DNA of 53,780 nt from RFTU01 sp046094505 (GCA_046094505.1 JBJTHN010000041.1:1-53780), one strand, 5' to 3'. Counted from the stretch's first letter, positions 27,954 through 37,422 are shown. Made by a program: numbers and translations. Notes: generated by a model from the sequence alone, not told the origin.

Positions 27954-28733
27954 ATGACGACCTTCGCTGCCAACCTCTCGATGCTCTTCACCGAGGCCCC
28001 CTTCATCGAACGCTTCGGGCGGGCCGCGCGCGCCGGCTTCACGCAGGTGGAGTGCCAGTTTCCGTATGAGGCCACGCCCGAGGCGATCAAGGCCGAGTTG
28101 CAGGCCCATGGCTTGAGCCTCATCTTGCACAACCTGCCGGCCGGCAACTGGGCGGGTGGCGAGCGCGGCATCGCCTGCCACCCGGACCGCGTGGCCGAGT
28201 TCAAGGCCGGCGTGGACCAGGCCATCAGCTACGCCACCGCTCTAGGCGTGAAAAAGATCAACTGCCTGGCCGGCATCAAGCCCGCGGCGGTCAGCGACGA
28301 GCAGGCGCGCGCCACCTTGGTGGCCAACCTGCGCTACGCGGCCGGCAAGCTGAGCCAGCACGGTATCGACCTGTTGATCGAGCCCATCAACACCTTCGAC
28401 ATCCCCGGCTTTTTCGTCAGCACCACGGCACAAGGCGTGGCCCTGCTCGACGAAGTGGGCGCGGCCAATGCCTACATCCAGTACGACGTCTATCACATGC
28501 AGCGCATGGAAGGCGAACTCGCCGGCACCCTCAACCGTTACCTGGCGCGCATCGGCCACATCCAGATCGCCGACAACCCGGGCCGCAACGAGCCCGGCAC
28601 CGGCGAGATCGCCTATGCTTTCCTGTTCGCCCACCTCAAGCGCATCGGCTGGAAGGGCGCCATTGGCTGCGAGTACAAGCCCGCAGCCACCACCGAAGCC
28701 GGCCTGGGCTGGCGACAGCAGTTGGCGCAGTAA
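27954..28733 (+). CDS. hyi: Hydroxypyruvate isomerase
   Basis: A 259-residue TIM-barrel isomerase that interconverts hydroxypyruvate and tartronate semialdehyde. ANLSMLFTEAPFIERF, LILHNLPAGNWAGGERGIAC, LIEPINTFDIPGFF and QYDVYHMQRMEG hold the metal-binding Glu/Asp/His residues. OtnI-type 2-oxo-tetronate isomerases are close relatives, but the placement directly after gcl favours Hyi. It is followed by glxR after 19 bp. Confidence 0.95.
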   Translation: MTTFAANLSMLFTEAPFIERFGRAARAGFTQVECQFPYEATPEAIKAELQAHGLSLILHNLPAGNWAGGERGIACHPDRVAEFKAGVDQAISYATALGVKKINCLAGIKPAAVSDEQARATLVANLRYAAGKLSQHGIDLLIEPINTFDIPGFFVSTTAQGVALLDEVGAANAYIQYDVYHMQRMEGELAGTLNRYLARIGHIQIADNPGRNEPGTGEIAYAFLFAHLKRIGWKGAIGCEYKPAATTEAGLGWRQQLAQ

Positions 28734-28752
28734 GACTCTCTAGGAACCCCTC

Positions 28753-29667
28753 ATGACTTCCACCCCGCAAAAAATCGGCTTCATCGGCTTGGGCATCATG
28801 GGCGCGCCCATGGCCGGCCACTTGCTGGCCGCTGGGCACACCCTGTACGTGCACACCCGCAGCCAAGTGCCGGCAGCCCTGAGCGAAAAGGGCGCGGTGG
28901 CCTGCGCCGATGCCCGAAGCGTCGGCCAACAGGCCGACATCATCTTCACCATGCTGCCCGACACACCGGATGTCGAGAAGGTGTTGTTCTCCGAGCACGG
29001 CTTGGCTTCAGGCCTGAGCGCCGGCAAGACGGTGGTGGACATGAGCTCCATTTCGCCCATCGCCACCAAGGACTACGCCGCCCGCATCAACGCGCTGGGC
29101 TGTGAGTACCTGGATGCCCCGGTCAGCGGTGGCGAAGTCGGTGCTAAGAATGCCACCTTGTCCATCATGGTGGGCGGCTCTGAAGCCACCTTCGAACGCG
29201 TCAAGCCGCTGTTTGAGTGCATGGGCAAGAACATCACCTTGGTGGGCGGCAATGGTGACGGCCAAACGGCCAAGGTGGCCAACCAGATCATCGTGGCATT
29301 GAACATTGAAGCCGTGGCTGAAGCCCTGTTGTTTGCGGCCCGCGCCGGCGCTGACCCGGCCAAGGTGCGCCAAGCGCTGATGGGTGGTTTTGCGGCCAGC
29401 CGCATCCTCGAGGTGCACGGCGAGCGCATGGTCAAGCGCACCTTCAACCCCGGCTTTCGCATCGAGCTGCACCAAAAAGACCTCAACCTGGCTCTGAGCA
29501 GTGCGCGCGCCTTGGGCGTGAGCCTGCCCAACACCGCCACCGCCCAGGAGCTGTTCAACGCCTGCGCCGCACACGGCGGCAAGGGCTGGGACCACTCGGC
29601 CATGGTGCGCGCCTTGGAGGCCTTGGCCAACTTCGAAATCGGCCAGGGCAGCGACGCGCCGGCCTGA
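28753..29667 (+). CDS. glxR: Tartronate semialdehyde reductase (2-hydroxy-3-oxopropionate reductase)
   Basis: A 304-residue beta-hydroxyacid dehydrogenase. The Rossmann motif IGFIGLGIMGAPMAGHLL, the substrate loop DAPVSGGEVGAKNATL, and the catalytic Lys in GDGQTAKVANQIIVA are present. It reduces tartronate semialdehyde to D-glycerate. AGGAA lies 7 nt before the ATG. Operon position between hyi and glycerate kinase confirms the substrate. Confidence 0.96.
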   Translation: MTSTPQKIGFIGLGIMGAPMAGHLLAAGHTLYVHTRSQVPAALSEKGAVACADARSVGQQADIIFTMLPDTPDVEKVLFSEHGLASGLSAGKTVVDMSSISPIATKDYAARINALGCEYLDAPVSGGEVGAKNATLSIMVGGSEATFERVKPLFECMGKNITLVGGNGDGQTAKVANQIIVALNIEAVAEALLFAARAGADPAKVRQALMGGFAASRILEVHGERMVKRTFNPGFRIELHQKDLNLALSSARALGVSLPNTATAQELFNACAAHGGKGWDHSAMVRALEALANFEIGQGSDAPA

Positions 29668-29732
29668 GTTTGCGGCTTGCGTGTCGCCTGCGCCCACCGC
29701 TCGGTGGCGGCCCGTGAGAAGATTTCGCGGTG

Positions 29733-31067
29733 ATGACCACCCCCGTTTCCTCCCCCAGCAGCCCTGCGACCGGTCCCCAGCGGGATTTGCTGCGCCGCCT
29801 GTTTGAGGCCGCCGTGGCCAGCGCACAGCCTGAGATCTGCGTGCCGGCCCACCTGCCCAAGATCGAGGAATTGCCCGGCCTGGGTCGCGGCCGCGTCGTG
29901 GTGATCGGCGCCGGCAAGGCCTCGGCGGCGATGACGCAAGCCTTGGAGGCGCACTATGCCGATTGGCCGGGCCAGCTCGAAGGCTTGGTGGCCACCCGGT
30001 ATGGCTACGGCGCCCCCTGCCAACGCGTGGAGATTGTTGAAGCGGCCCACCCGGTACCCGATGAAGCCGGCCTGAAGGCCGCGCAACGCCTGCTGCAGCT
30101 GGTGCAGGGCCTGGGCCCGCACGACCTGGTGATTGCCTTGATCTCGGGCGGCGGCTCGGCCTTGCTGCCCCTGCCTTTGCCGGGCTTGACCCTGGCCGAC
30201 AAGCAAGCCGTCAACCGCGCCTTGCTGCAATCGGGGGCCACCATCACCGAAATGAACACGGTGCGCCGCCACCTGTCGGCCATCAAGGGCGGCCGCTTGG
30301 CTGCGGCCTGCCACCCGGCCCGCGTGGTCACCCTGATGATGAGCGATGTACCGGGCGACCACGCCATCGACATCGCCTCGGGCCCCACCGTGGCCGACCC
30401 CACCACCTGCCAGGACGCCTTGGACCTCATCGAGCGCTACCGGCTGCAGTTGCCTGAGCCCTTGGGGCGCACTGTGCGCGAGCTCTTGAGCAGCGGCCGC
30501 GGCGAATCGATCAAGCCGGGCGATGCCCGGCTGCAGCGAGCCGAGGCCCGCCTCGTGGCCGCACCGCAGCAGGCGCTGGAGGCCGCAGCCCGCGTGGCGC
30601 AGGCCGCCGGGCTGCGCGCCTACATCCTGGGTGATGCTCTTGAAGGTGAGGCCCGTGATGTGGGGCGTGTGCTGGGTGGCATGGCCCTGCAGGTGGCCCG
30701 CAACGGGCAGCCTTTCGAGGCCCCTTGCGTGCTCTTGTCGGGCGGCGAAACCACGGTCACCGTGCGCGGCAACGGACGCGGCGGGCGCAACGTGGAGTGC
30801 CTGCTCTCCATGGCCTTGGCCACTGGCGGCCACCCCCGCATTTGGGGCCTGGCGGCCGACACCGATGGAGTGGACGGGCTGGAAGAAACCGCCGGCGCCA
30901 CCTTCGGACCCGACACCTTGCAGCGGGCCTGGGGCCTGGGCATCAAGCCCGCCGACAGCCTGGCCGTCAATGATGGTCACGGATTCTTCGAGGCCCTGGG
31001 TGAGGCGGTGGTCACCGGCCCCACGCGCACCAATGTCAACGACTTTCGTGCCATCCTCATCGAGTGA
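29733..31067 (+). CDS. ttuD: Glycerate 2-kinase (MOFRL family)
   Basis: A 444-residue kinase with an N-terminal DUF4147 domain (VVVIGAGKASAAMTQALE, ALISGGGSALLPLPLPG) and a C-terminal MOFRL domain (VLLSGGETTVTVRGNGRGGRN). This family forms 2-phosphoglycerate from D-glycerate, the entry to glycolysis for the glyoxylate pathway. The ATG at 29733 is chosen; a GTG one codon earlier is possible. Confidence 0.95.
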   Translation: MTTPVSSPSSPATGPQRDLLRRLFEAAVASAQPEICVPAHLPKIEELPGLGRGRVVVIGAGKASAAMTQALEAHYADWPGQLEGLVATRYGYGAPCQRVEIVEAAHPVPDEAGLKAAQRLLQLVQGLGPHDLVIALISGGGSALLPLPLPGLTLADKQAVNRALLQSGATITEMNTVRRHLSAIKGGRLAAACHPARVVTLMMSDVPGDHAIDIASGPTVADPTTCQDALDLIERYRLQLPEPLGRTVRELLSSGRGESIKPGDARLQRAEARLVAAPQQALEAAARVAQAAGLRAYILGDALEGEARDVGRVLGGMALQVARNGQPFEAPCVLLSGGETTVTVRGNGRGGRNVECLLSMALATGGHPRIWGLAADTDGVDGLEETAGATFGPDTLQRAWGLGIKPADSLAVNDGHGFFEALGEAVVTGPTRTNVNDFRAILIE

Positions 31068-31127
31068 GCTGAAGGCCCGTGGCCGACCAGGCGCCGTGCT
31101 GCCTGATGGCGTCCACCTTGTGCTGTG

Positions 31128-31856
31128 ATGGATACCGACCTGCAAATCCAAACCCGCCGTGACCTGGCCGCCTCCTATGCCCTGGCGGCGCGCCGCGGCT
31201 GGGACGACATCGTCTGGACCCACCTGTCGGCATCGGTCCCTGGCGAGCCGGGGCATTACTACATCAACCGCTTCGGCCTGCGCTTTGCCGAAGTTCGCCC
31301 CGACAACCTGGTGAAGGTGGATGTACAGGGCCGTGTGGTGGATGGCTCGAACGCGCCGGTCAACCCCAGCGGGTTTGCCATCCACGGCTGTGTGCATGCG
31401 GCCCGGCCCGATGCGGTGTGTGTCATGCACCTGCACACCCTGTGGGGGCAGACCTTGGCAGCCCGCCCGGAAGGCCTGCTGCCCTGTTCGCAGCCGGCCC
31501 TGCGCCTGGTGGGGCGCCTGGGGCGGCATGCCTATGAAGGCCTGGCCTTTGGGCCAGCGGAGCAGTCGCGTCTGGTGGCCGCCCTGGGACGCCACGACGG
31601 CCTGATCCTGGAACACCATGGCGTGCTCACGGTGGGCCGCACCGTGGCCGAAGCCTTTGTGCTCATGCACCTCCTGGAGCGTGCGGCCCGCATTCAGCTG
31701 CAGGCGCAGGCTGCAGGGGGCAGCTTGCCCCTGGTGCCGCCCGAGGTGGTGGCCCGAACGCAGGCCCAATGGATTGGCGACGGCTCCACACCCGAAGGCA
31801 CAGATGAGTGGCCGGCGCTCCTGCGCGAAGCCGCACAATGTTGGACCCACCCCTGA
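31128..31856 (+). CDS. Class II aldolase/adducin family protein
   Basis: A 242-residue zinc-dependent aldolase-fold protein. WDDIVWTHLSASVPG at the N-terminus, the metal-ligand pair in VMHLHTLWG and LEHHGVLTVG match the family; the usual glycine-rich SxGN anion loop is altered. It follows ttuD after 60 bp in the same direction and is probably part of the C2/C3-acid operon, but its substrate is not known. A relation to sugar-acid phosphate decarboxylases such as OtnC is possible. Start ATG 31128; a GTG one codon earlier exists. Confidence 0.88.
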   Translation: MDTDLQIQTRRDLAASYALAARRGWDDIVWTHLSASVPGEPGHYYINRFGLRFAEVRPDNLVKVDVQGRVVDGSNAPVNPSGFAIHGCVHAARPDAVCVMHLHTLWGQTLAARPEGLLPCSQPALRLVGRLGRHAYEGLAFGPAEQSRLVAALGRHDGLILEHHGVLTVGRTVAEAFVLMHLLERAARIQLQAQAAGGSLPLVPPEVVARTQAQWIGDGSTPEGTDEWPALLREAAQCWTHP

Positions 31857-31868
31857 ACGGAGTTGAGC

Positions 31869-32075
31869 ATGCCCCTGATCCGCGTTGAACTCTTCGAAGG
31901 CCGCACCCCGGAACAAAAGCGCGCCTTGGCGCAGGCTTTGACGGAAACCACCTGCCGCGTGTTGGGCACCAAGCCCGATGGCGTGGACATCATGTTCTTC
32001 GACATCGCCAAGCACGACTGGGCCAGCGCCGGCGTGCTGTGGAGCGACAAGGCGCCGCCCAAGCCCCAAAGCTGA
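31869..32075 (+). CDS. 4-oxalocrotonate tautomerase family protein
   Basis: A 68-residue small tautomerase. After removal of the initiator Met the N-terminus is Pro-Leu-Ile, giving the catalytic Pro1 that defines the family, and this decides the start at 31869 over an upstream TTG. TPEQKRALAQALTETTCRVLG is the long helix. It probably forms hexamers. The substrate is unknown. CGGAG precedes the start, 12 bp after the aldolase stop. Confidence 0.9.
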   Translation: MPLIRVELFEGRTPEQKRALAQALTETTCRVLGTKPDGVDIMFFDIAKHDWASAGVLWSDKAPPKPQS

Positions 32076-32082
32076 GCGTCCC

Positions 32083-32109
32083 CCTGCGGGCACCTTTGGC
32101 CCCCGCAGG
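32083..32109. terminator. Hairpin between the convergent gcl and glc operons
   Basis: CCTGCGGG and CCCGCAGG form a perfect 8-bp stem with an 11-nt spacer in the 51-bp gap between convergent genes. There is no T-run on either side, so a terminator role is only suggested by place. Confidence 0.4.
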
Positions 32110-32129
32110 CCCCGCTCAGGCCCCGCTCA
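32108..32129. repeat. 11-bp tandem duplication at the glcF stop
   Basis: GGCCCCGCTCA occurs twice head-to-tail. The second copy ends in the glcF stop codon (TCA on this strand), so the duplication may have arisen by slippage just beyond the gene. Confidence 0.7.
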
Positions 32130-33383
32130 GGCCGCCAGCATGGTGTCGATGAGCTCCACCCAATGCTGCACCGGGGTGTCGGTGCCGCTTTGCAGGTGCT
32201 GGATGCAGCCGATGTTGGCCGACAGAATGGTGCTCGGTTTAAGCGCACCCAGGTGGCCCAGCTTGCGGTCGCGCAGCTGGGTGGACAGCTCAGGCTGCAG
32301 CACCGAATAGGTGCCGGCCGAGCCGCAGCACAGGTGGGTATCGCAGGCGGCCACTTCAATGGGCAGGCCCAGGTCCCTCAAATGGGTTTCCACCCCGCCA
32401 CGCAGCTTTTGGCCATGCTGCAGGGTGCAGGGCGGGTGGTAGGCCAGGGTGCCGCGCCGTGACGCCACGGCCGTACCGGAGGCGCCGCACAGCAGCTTCT
32501 TCAAGCGCGGCATCAACTCGGGCAGGAGCTCGCTGAGGTCGCGCGTCTTTTCGCTGACCACGCGCGCTCGCTCGGCATATTCCGGGTCATGGGCCAGGTG
32601 CTGCGCGTACTCCTTGACGGTCACGCCACAGCCCGAGGCGTTCATCACGATGGCCTCCACCTGACCCGACTGCAGCATCGACCACCAGGCATCGATGTTG
32701 CGCCGCATGTCGGCGAGCCCGCCTTCGTGGTCGTTGAGGTGGGCGCGGATGGCCCCACAGCAGCCGGCGTCTTCGGCCACCAGGGTTTGGATGCCACACG
32801 CGTCCAACACGCGTGCGGTGGCGCTGTTGATGTTGGGCATCATCGCGGGCTGCACGCAGCCGGCCAGCATCAATACTTTGCGCGGGTGCTGCCGCGTGGG
32901 CCACAAGCCCGCGCGCGGCGGCGTGGCACCGGGCACCTTTTTCTTCAACGCTGCCGGCAGCAGGGGCTTGACCAGCTTGCCCACGGCCATGGCGGGCTTG
33001 AACAGCGGCGAGGTCAGGCCTTCCTTGAGCAGCCAGCGCACGGCCTTGTCGCGGCCCTGGCGCGGGACCTTCTCGTCCACGATTTGGCGGCCGATCTCCA
33101 CCAAAGACCCGTACTGCACGCCCGAGGGGCAGGTGGACTCGCAATTGCGGCAGGTCAGGCAGCGGTCCAGATGCTGCTGGGTTTTTTCGGTGACGGTCGC
33201 ACCCTCAAGAACCTGCTTGATCAGGTAGATGCGGCCGCGCGGCCCGTCAAGCTCATCGCCCAGCAGTTGGTAGGTCGGACAGGTGGCCGTGCAGAAGCCG
33301 CAGTGGACGCACTTGCGCAGAATGGCCTCGGCTGCCTGGCCTTCACGGGTGCCGACGAATTCGGGTGCGAGATGGGTTTGCAT
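32127..33383 (-). CDS. glcF: Glycolate oxidase iron-sulfur subunit
   Basis: A 418-residue protein. Two ferredoxin motifs (Cys25/28/31/35 and Cys75/78/81/85) bind [4Fe-4S] clusters, followed by two cysteine-rich CCG domains including DAGCCGAIRAHL and CDTHLCCGSAGTYS. With GlcD and GlcE it forms the membrane-associated glycolate oxidase that turns glycolate into glyoxylate. It starts 14 bp after the glcE stop. Confidence 0.96.
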   Translation of the reverse strand: MQTHLAPEFVGTREGQAAEAILRKCVHCGFCTATCPTYQLLGDELDGPRGRIYLIKQVLEGATVTEKTQQHLDRCLTCRNCESTCPSGVQYGSLVEIGRQIVDEKVPRQGRDKAVRWLLKEGLTSPLFKPAMAVGKLVKPLLPAALKKKVPGATPPRAGLWPTRQHPRKVLMLAGCVQPAMMPNINSATARVLDACGIQTLVAEDAGCCGAIRAHLNDHEGGLADMRRNIDAWWSMLQSGQVEAIVMNASGCGVTVKEYAQHLAHDPEYAERARVVSEKTRDLSELLPELMPRLKKLLCGASGTAVASRRGTLAYHPPCTLQHGQKLRGGVETHLRDLGLPIEVAACDTHLCCGSAGTYSVLQPELSTQLRDRKLGHLGALKPSTILSANIGCIQHLQSGTDTPVQHWVELIDTMLAA

Positions 33384-33397
33384 GAAACTCAGGCGCC

Positions 33398-34633
33398 TCA
33401 GAAATCAGGGTGCAAGCGGCCGCGGTTGAACACGCCATGCGGGTCAAAGGCCGCCTTGAGTTGGCGGTGGATGCGCAGCAGAACCGGGTCGAGCTCAAGG
33501 GTGCTGCCCGATCCGGGCCCCCGAAACACCTGGGCATGGCCGCCGGCATCGCGCGCAGCCTTCATCAAGGCCCGTCCGGTGGCTTCATCACCCGGCGCGG
33601 TCAGAACCCAACGTTGGGCCCCACCCCACTCGATCAGGGTGCTGCCCAGGCCTTGGATGCCCAGGGGCGCAGCGGTTTGCGGCACGGCCACGCGCCACAG
33701 CTGCCCTGCTTGCGCCACCACCTGCTGGGCCTCGGTGAAAAACTCGTCCTGCTGGTCGCGCAGGCCTGTCCAGAAGGCACGGGCCAGGTCTGCACCGATC
33801 AGCTCACCGCCCAAGCGCTCGCGCGCGGACTGCACCGCTGCGCGGGCGCCTGAGAGTCGCAGCACCAAGACACCATCCCACCAGGCGCTGGCGTTGATCG
33901 GCAGCGGCTGTCCGCCCCACTCCTGCAAGCGGGCCAAGGCGCTGCGCTCGTCCATGTCGAAGCGCAGCGTGAGGGTGGCCGGTGCCACGGGCAAGACCTT
34001 GATGGATGCTTCCAACACCACGCCCAACACGCCCATGGAGCCCGCCATCAGACGTGCCAGGTCATAGCCCGCAACGTTTTTCATCACCTGCCCGCCAAAG
34101 GACAGCACCTCGGCACGGCCGTTGAGCACAGTGGCCCCGAGCATGAAGTCGCGCACCCCGCCAGCGGCAGCCCGCGAGGGGCCGGCAAGGCCGGCCGCCA
34201 CCACGCCGCCGATGGTGCCCGCTTCGGCCGTCGCGCCTGCCGAGCCTGTGGCACCTTGTGCCACCCCACCTTCGGACGGGCTTGGGCCCAAGCGCGGCGG
34301 CTCGAAGGCCAGGCATTGCCCGTGCTCGGCCAGCACCGCCTCCACTTCGGCCAGCGGCGTGCCCGCACGGGCGGTGATCACCAGTTCACTGGGCTCATAG
34401 CTGCTGATGCCGCGCAAGGCGCCCGTGCTCAGCACCTCACCGTGCATCGGCCCGCCCAGAAAGTCTTTGCTGCCCGAGCCGCGCACACACAGGGTGCCGC
34501 TGAGCGTGTCCTGCGCAGGAGCCGCTTGGCGCAGGGCCACGGCCGCACGCACCTGCTCCACCAAGTCCGCTTGCGCGGCATCCAGCCGCTCCACACCCGC
34601 GCCCGTCGGCGCACCCTCGAGCACGCCCTCCAT
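33398..34633 (-). CDS. glcE: Glycolate oxidase FAD-binding subunit GlcE
   Basis: A 411-residue PCMH-type FAD-binding subunit. VRGSGSKDFLGG replaces the classical GGGT loop and IGGVVAAGLAGPSRAAAGGVRD is the GlcE hallmark. It is somewhat longer than the E. coli subunit. The start at 34633 overlaps the glcD TGA by 1 bp (TGATG), supporting coupled translation; a longer upstream frame is antisense-like noise. Confidence 0.94.
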   Translation of the reverse strand: MEGVLEGAPTGAGVERLDAAQADLVEQVRAAVALRQAAPAQDTLSGTLCVRGSGSKDFLGGPMHGEVLSTGALRGISSYEPSELVITARAGTPLAEVEAVLAEHGQCLAFEPPRLGPSPSEGGVAQGATGSAGATAEAGTIGGVVAAGLAGPSRAAAGGVRDFMLGATVLNGRAEVLSFGGQVMKNVAGYDLARLMAGSMGVLGVVLEASIKVLPVAPATLTLRFDMDERSALARLQEWGGQPLPINASAWWDGVLVLRLSGARAAVQSARERLGGELIGADLARAFWTGLRDQQDEFFTEAQQVVAQAGQLWRVAVPQTAAPLGIQGLGSTLIEWGGAQRWVLTAPGDEATGRALMKAARDAGGHAQVFRGPGSGSTLELDPVLLRIHRQLKAAFDPHGVFNRGRLHPDF

Positions 34634-36183
34634 CAGAAGCGCTCCAGTTCGGGGAAGGGCAACAGCCCCTTCTTGACGTGCATCTTGCCGCCCTCGGCGC
34701 AACGCCGCAGCGTGGGGATCACCTTGCCCGGGTTGAGCAGGCCCACCGGGTCGAAGGCCCGCTTGACGCTGAACATCTGCTCGCGCTCTTCGGGGGAGAA
34801 CTGCACGCACATGCTGCCGAGCTTTTCCACACCCACGCCGTGTTCGCCGGTCACCGTGCCGCCCATGCGCACACTGGTTTCCAGGATGTCCGCACCAAAC
34901 AGCTCGCACCGGTGCAGCTGGTCGGGGTCGTTCGCATCGAACAGGATCAAGGGGTGCAGGTTGCCGTCTCCGGCATGGAACACGTTCAGGCAGCGCAGGC
35001 CGTAGGTCTTCTCCATCTCGGCGATGGCCACCAGGATGTCGGCCAGGCGCTTGCGCGGAATGGTCGAGTCCATGCACATGTAGTCGGGGCTGATGCGGCC
35101 ACTGGCAGGGAAAGCGTTCTTGCGGCCGCTCCAGAACTTCAGGCGCTGGGCTTCGTCTTTGCTGACTTCCAGCCGCGTGGCGCCACAGCCCGAGAGCACC
35201 TCCAACATGCGGTCGATTTCCTCGGTCACCTCTTCGGGCGTGCCGTCGGCTTCACACAGCAAAATGGCTTGTGCATCCAGGTCGTAGCCCGCGTGCACGA
35301 AGTCTTCCACCGCCGCGGTCATGGGCTTGTCCATCATCTCCAGCCCGGCGGGAATGATGCCCGCAGCAATCACCGCAGCCACCGCCTCACCGGCCCGCTG
35401 CACATCGTCGAAGCTGGCCATGATGCAGCGCGCCAGTTGGGGCTTGGGCACCAGCTTCACCACCACTTCGGTGGTCACGGCCAGCATGCCTTCGCTGCCC
35501 ACCACCAGACTCAAAAGGTCCAGGCCCGCCGCATCCAATGCGCGCGAGCCGAAGGTCACGGGCTCGCCCTCAATGGTGTAGCCGCGCACCTGCAGCACGT
35601 TGTGCACCGTCAAGCCGTACTTCAGGCAGTGCACACCGCCGGAGTTCTCGGCCACGTTGCCGCCGATGGTGCAGGCAATCTGGCTGGAGGGGTCGGGCGC
35701 GTAGTACAGGCCATAGGGCGCGGCGGCTTCGCTGATGGCCAGGTTGCGCACGCCGCACTGCACGGTGGCCGTGCGCGACACCGGGTCCACCTGCAGGATC
35801 TGGTTGAACTTGGCCAGGGACAAGGTGACGCCTTGCTCGTGCGGCATGGCCCCACCCGACAAGCCCGTGCCCGCACCGCGGGCCACCACCGGCAACTGCA
35901 GGCGGTGGCAGGTCTTGAGCACGGCCGCCACCTGCGCCTCGGTTTCCGGCAGCACCACGCACAGGGGCTGCGCACGGTAGGCGGTCAGGCCATCACACTC
36001 ATACGGCACCACATCTTCCTGATGCCAAAGAAGGGCATGTGCGGGCAACACGGCGCGCAGTGCCTGCACCACTTCTGACTGGCGCGCAGCGCGCAAAGCC
36101 GCATCGGGCCGCCCATCGGTCGGCGCACCAGCGCCAGGGTTGGGCATGGCACCCAGGGCGCTGCTGGGCAAGGGGGCGTTCAT
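34633..36183 (-). CDS. glcD: Glycolate oxidase subunit GlcD
   Basis: A 516-residue flavoprotein, the catalytic subunit. FAD-binding VARGAGTGLSGGAMP, CTIGGNVAENSGGVHCLKYG, and the C-terminal FAD-oxidase domain with NVFHAGDGNLHPL and TGEHGVGVEK are all present. AGGAG lies about 9 nt upstream of the ATG. It is the first gene of glcDEF, which converges on the gcl operon that consumes its product. Confidence 0.96.
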   Translation of the reverse strand: MNAPLPSSALGAMPNPGAGAPTDGRPDAALRAARQSEVVQALRAVLPAHALLWHQEDVVPYECDGLTAYRAQPLCVVLPETEAQVAAVLKTCHRLQLPVVARGAGTGLSGGAMPHEQGVTLSLAKFNQILQVDPVSRTATVQCGVRNLAISEAAAPYGLYYAPDPSSQIACTIGGNVAENSGGVHCLKYGLTVHNVLQVRGYTIEGEPVTFGSRALDAAGLDLLSLVVGSEGMLAVTTEVVVKLVPKPQLARCIMASFDDVQRAGEAVAAVIAAGIIPAGLEMMDKPMTAAVEDFVHAGYDLDAQAILLCEADGTPEEVTEEIDRMLEVLSGCGATRLEVSKDEAQRLKFWSGRKNAFPASGRISPDYMCMDSTIPRKRLADILVAIAEMEKTYGLRCLNVFHAGDGNLHPLILFDANDPDQLHRCELFGADILETSVRMGGTVTGEHGVGVEKLGSMCVQFSPEEREQMFSVKRAFDPVGLLNPGKVIPTLRRCAEGGKMHVKKGLLPFPELERF

Positions 36184-36213
36184 GGGAAAAGACTCCTGCG
36201 CGAAACCGCTATC

Positions 36214-37422
36214 CTACGGCTCACGAACAAACACGGTGAGCACGCCGGTGTAGCCATACAGGTGGTGGTGCCCGATTTCGCCGGCGGCAAAAAAGCCCAC
36301 CAGGGGTACATCGCCCAAGGCGTGCTGAATGATCTGCAGCTCCGCCGAGGGCCCGCCGAAATGCGCCCCCCCACGGCCCGAGCAGCTCACATACAGGGCG
36401 CCGGCCACCTTCTGGGCCGGGTCCAGCGGAGCGTCACCGGCCACCGTGGCCACGGCCGGCAGGGTTTCTGCCAGCTCTTCCCGGATCTCGCTGCACACCC
36501 TCACCAGATCGCGCCGGGCGGCCTGCACATCACGCCGGCAAAAGGCCAGATGCATGCCCACTTCCACATGGTCGCCCACGGCAAAGGCCTGGCGCGCGGG
36601 GTCCAGGCCAATCAGGTGCCGAACCCGAACATCGGGCCCGAAATGTCGCCCCCGCGAAGAGGCGTCGCTGACCGCATCCACGGCCCGCAGCCCCACCAGG
36701 GTCTGGCGCAGGGTGGGCAAGGCCTTGCGGGGCTCGCTCAGGTCCAGCCCGAGGTCCTCGGCCAACACCTCCAGTGCCGGCCGCCCATCCAGTTCCAAGA
36801 CCAGGTTCTGTTCACCGCCGGTGATGCGGCGCGAGGGCGACACCGGCTGCGAGCCCTGCGTGACGCGGGAGATCAGGTGCACGTCGCGCCCGAAGGCCAC
36901 GCCCGACAGCCCTCCCTGAAAGGCCCCATCGGCCAATTGCCAGGAGGGCCCGCGCGAGGCGGTGAGCCCGCCAAACAGATAGCCCGACCCCGTGCGGTCG
37001 CTCATTTCGGCGATCAGCTCCGGCAGGTCTGGTGTGGCCGGGTCGGCGTGCACCAGGGCGGTCCAGGCCTCGATGCCGGCCAGTGGGCGCGCACCGGAGA
37101 AGACCCGAAACCGTCCGTGCGGTACCGCGCCCAGCATCAGCACCAAAGCCGGCTCGTCGAAATACTCCACACCCGAAGCCGCCACGCCCACGCCCACCGT
37201 ACCCACCCAGCTCACACCGGGCCAGTTGGCCTGCAAGGTCTCCAAGAGATCGGCTGCGTGAGGGCTGTAGTGGTCGGTCAGGTAGGCAAAGCCCAGGGTG
37301 GCCGCACTGGGCCCGGCTTCACCCCACAAGCGGGCTTTTTGCGCCTGCAGTTGCGCCTCCCCCAACGCCAGGGCCATGCGCCAATCGGGGTGCGTGGCGT
37401 GGGCGTGGAGAAAGGCTTGCAT
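36214..37422 (-). CDS. FIST-domain protein (putative small-ligand sensor)
   Basis: A 402-residue protein with FIST N (residues about 15-200, SWVGTVGVGVAASGVEYFDEPALVL, YLFGGLTASRG) and FIST C (about 215-385, VGMHLAFCRRDVQAARRDL, ALYVSCSGRGGAHFG). FIST domains are proposed to bind small ligands, perhaps amino acids, in signalling. No output domain is attached. The start at Met 37422 (MQAFLHAHATHP) is set by family similarity. It is just upstream of glcD in the same direction (30-bp gap), so it may belong to that operon. Confidence 0.92.
   Translation of the reverse strand: MQAFLHAHATHPDWRMALALGEAQLQAQKARLWGEAGPSAATLGFAYLTDHYSPHAADLLETLQANWPGVSWVGTVGVGVAASGVEYFDEPALVLMLGAVPHGRFRVFSGARPLAGIEAWTALVHADPATPDLPELIAEMSDRTGSGYLFGGLTASRGPSWQLADGAFQGGLSGVAFGRDVHLISRVTQGSQPVSPSRRITGGEQNLVLELDGRPALEVLAEDLGLDLSEPRKALPTLRQTLVGLRAVDAVSDASSRGRHFGPDVRVRHLIGLDPARQAFAVGDHVEVGMHLAFCRRDVQAARRDLVRVCSEIREELAETLPAVATVAGDAPLDPAQKVAGALYVSCSGRGGAHFGGPSAELQIIQHALGDVPLVGFFAAGEIGHHHLYGYTGVLTVFVREP

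Noticed and set aside
29073..32093. 1006-codon open frame on the reverse strand opposite glxR, ttuD, the aldolase and the tautomerase
   Set aside because: It is antisense to four well-supported genes; its composition (runs of Gly, Ala, His, Gln, Arg) is what high-GC codon bias creates on the complementary strand, and no domain is recognisable.
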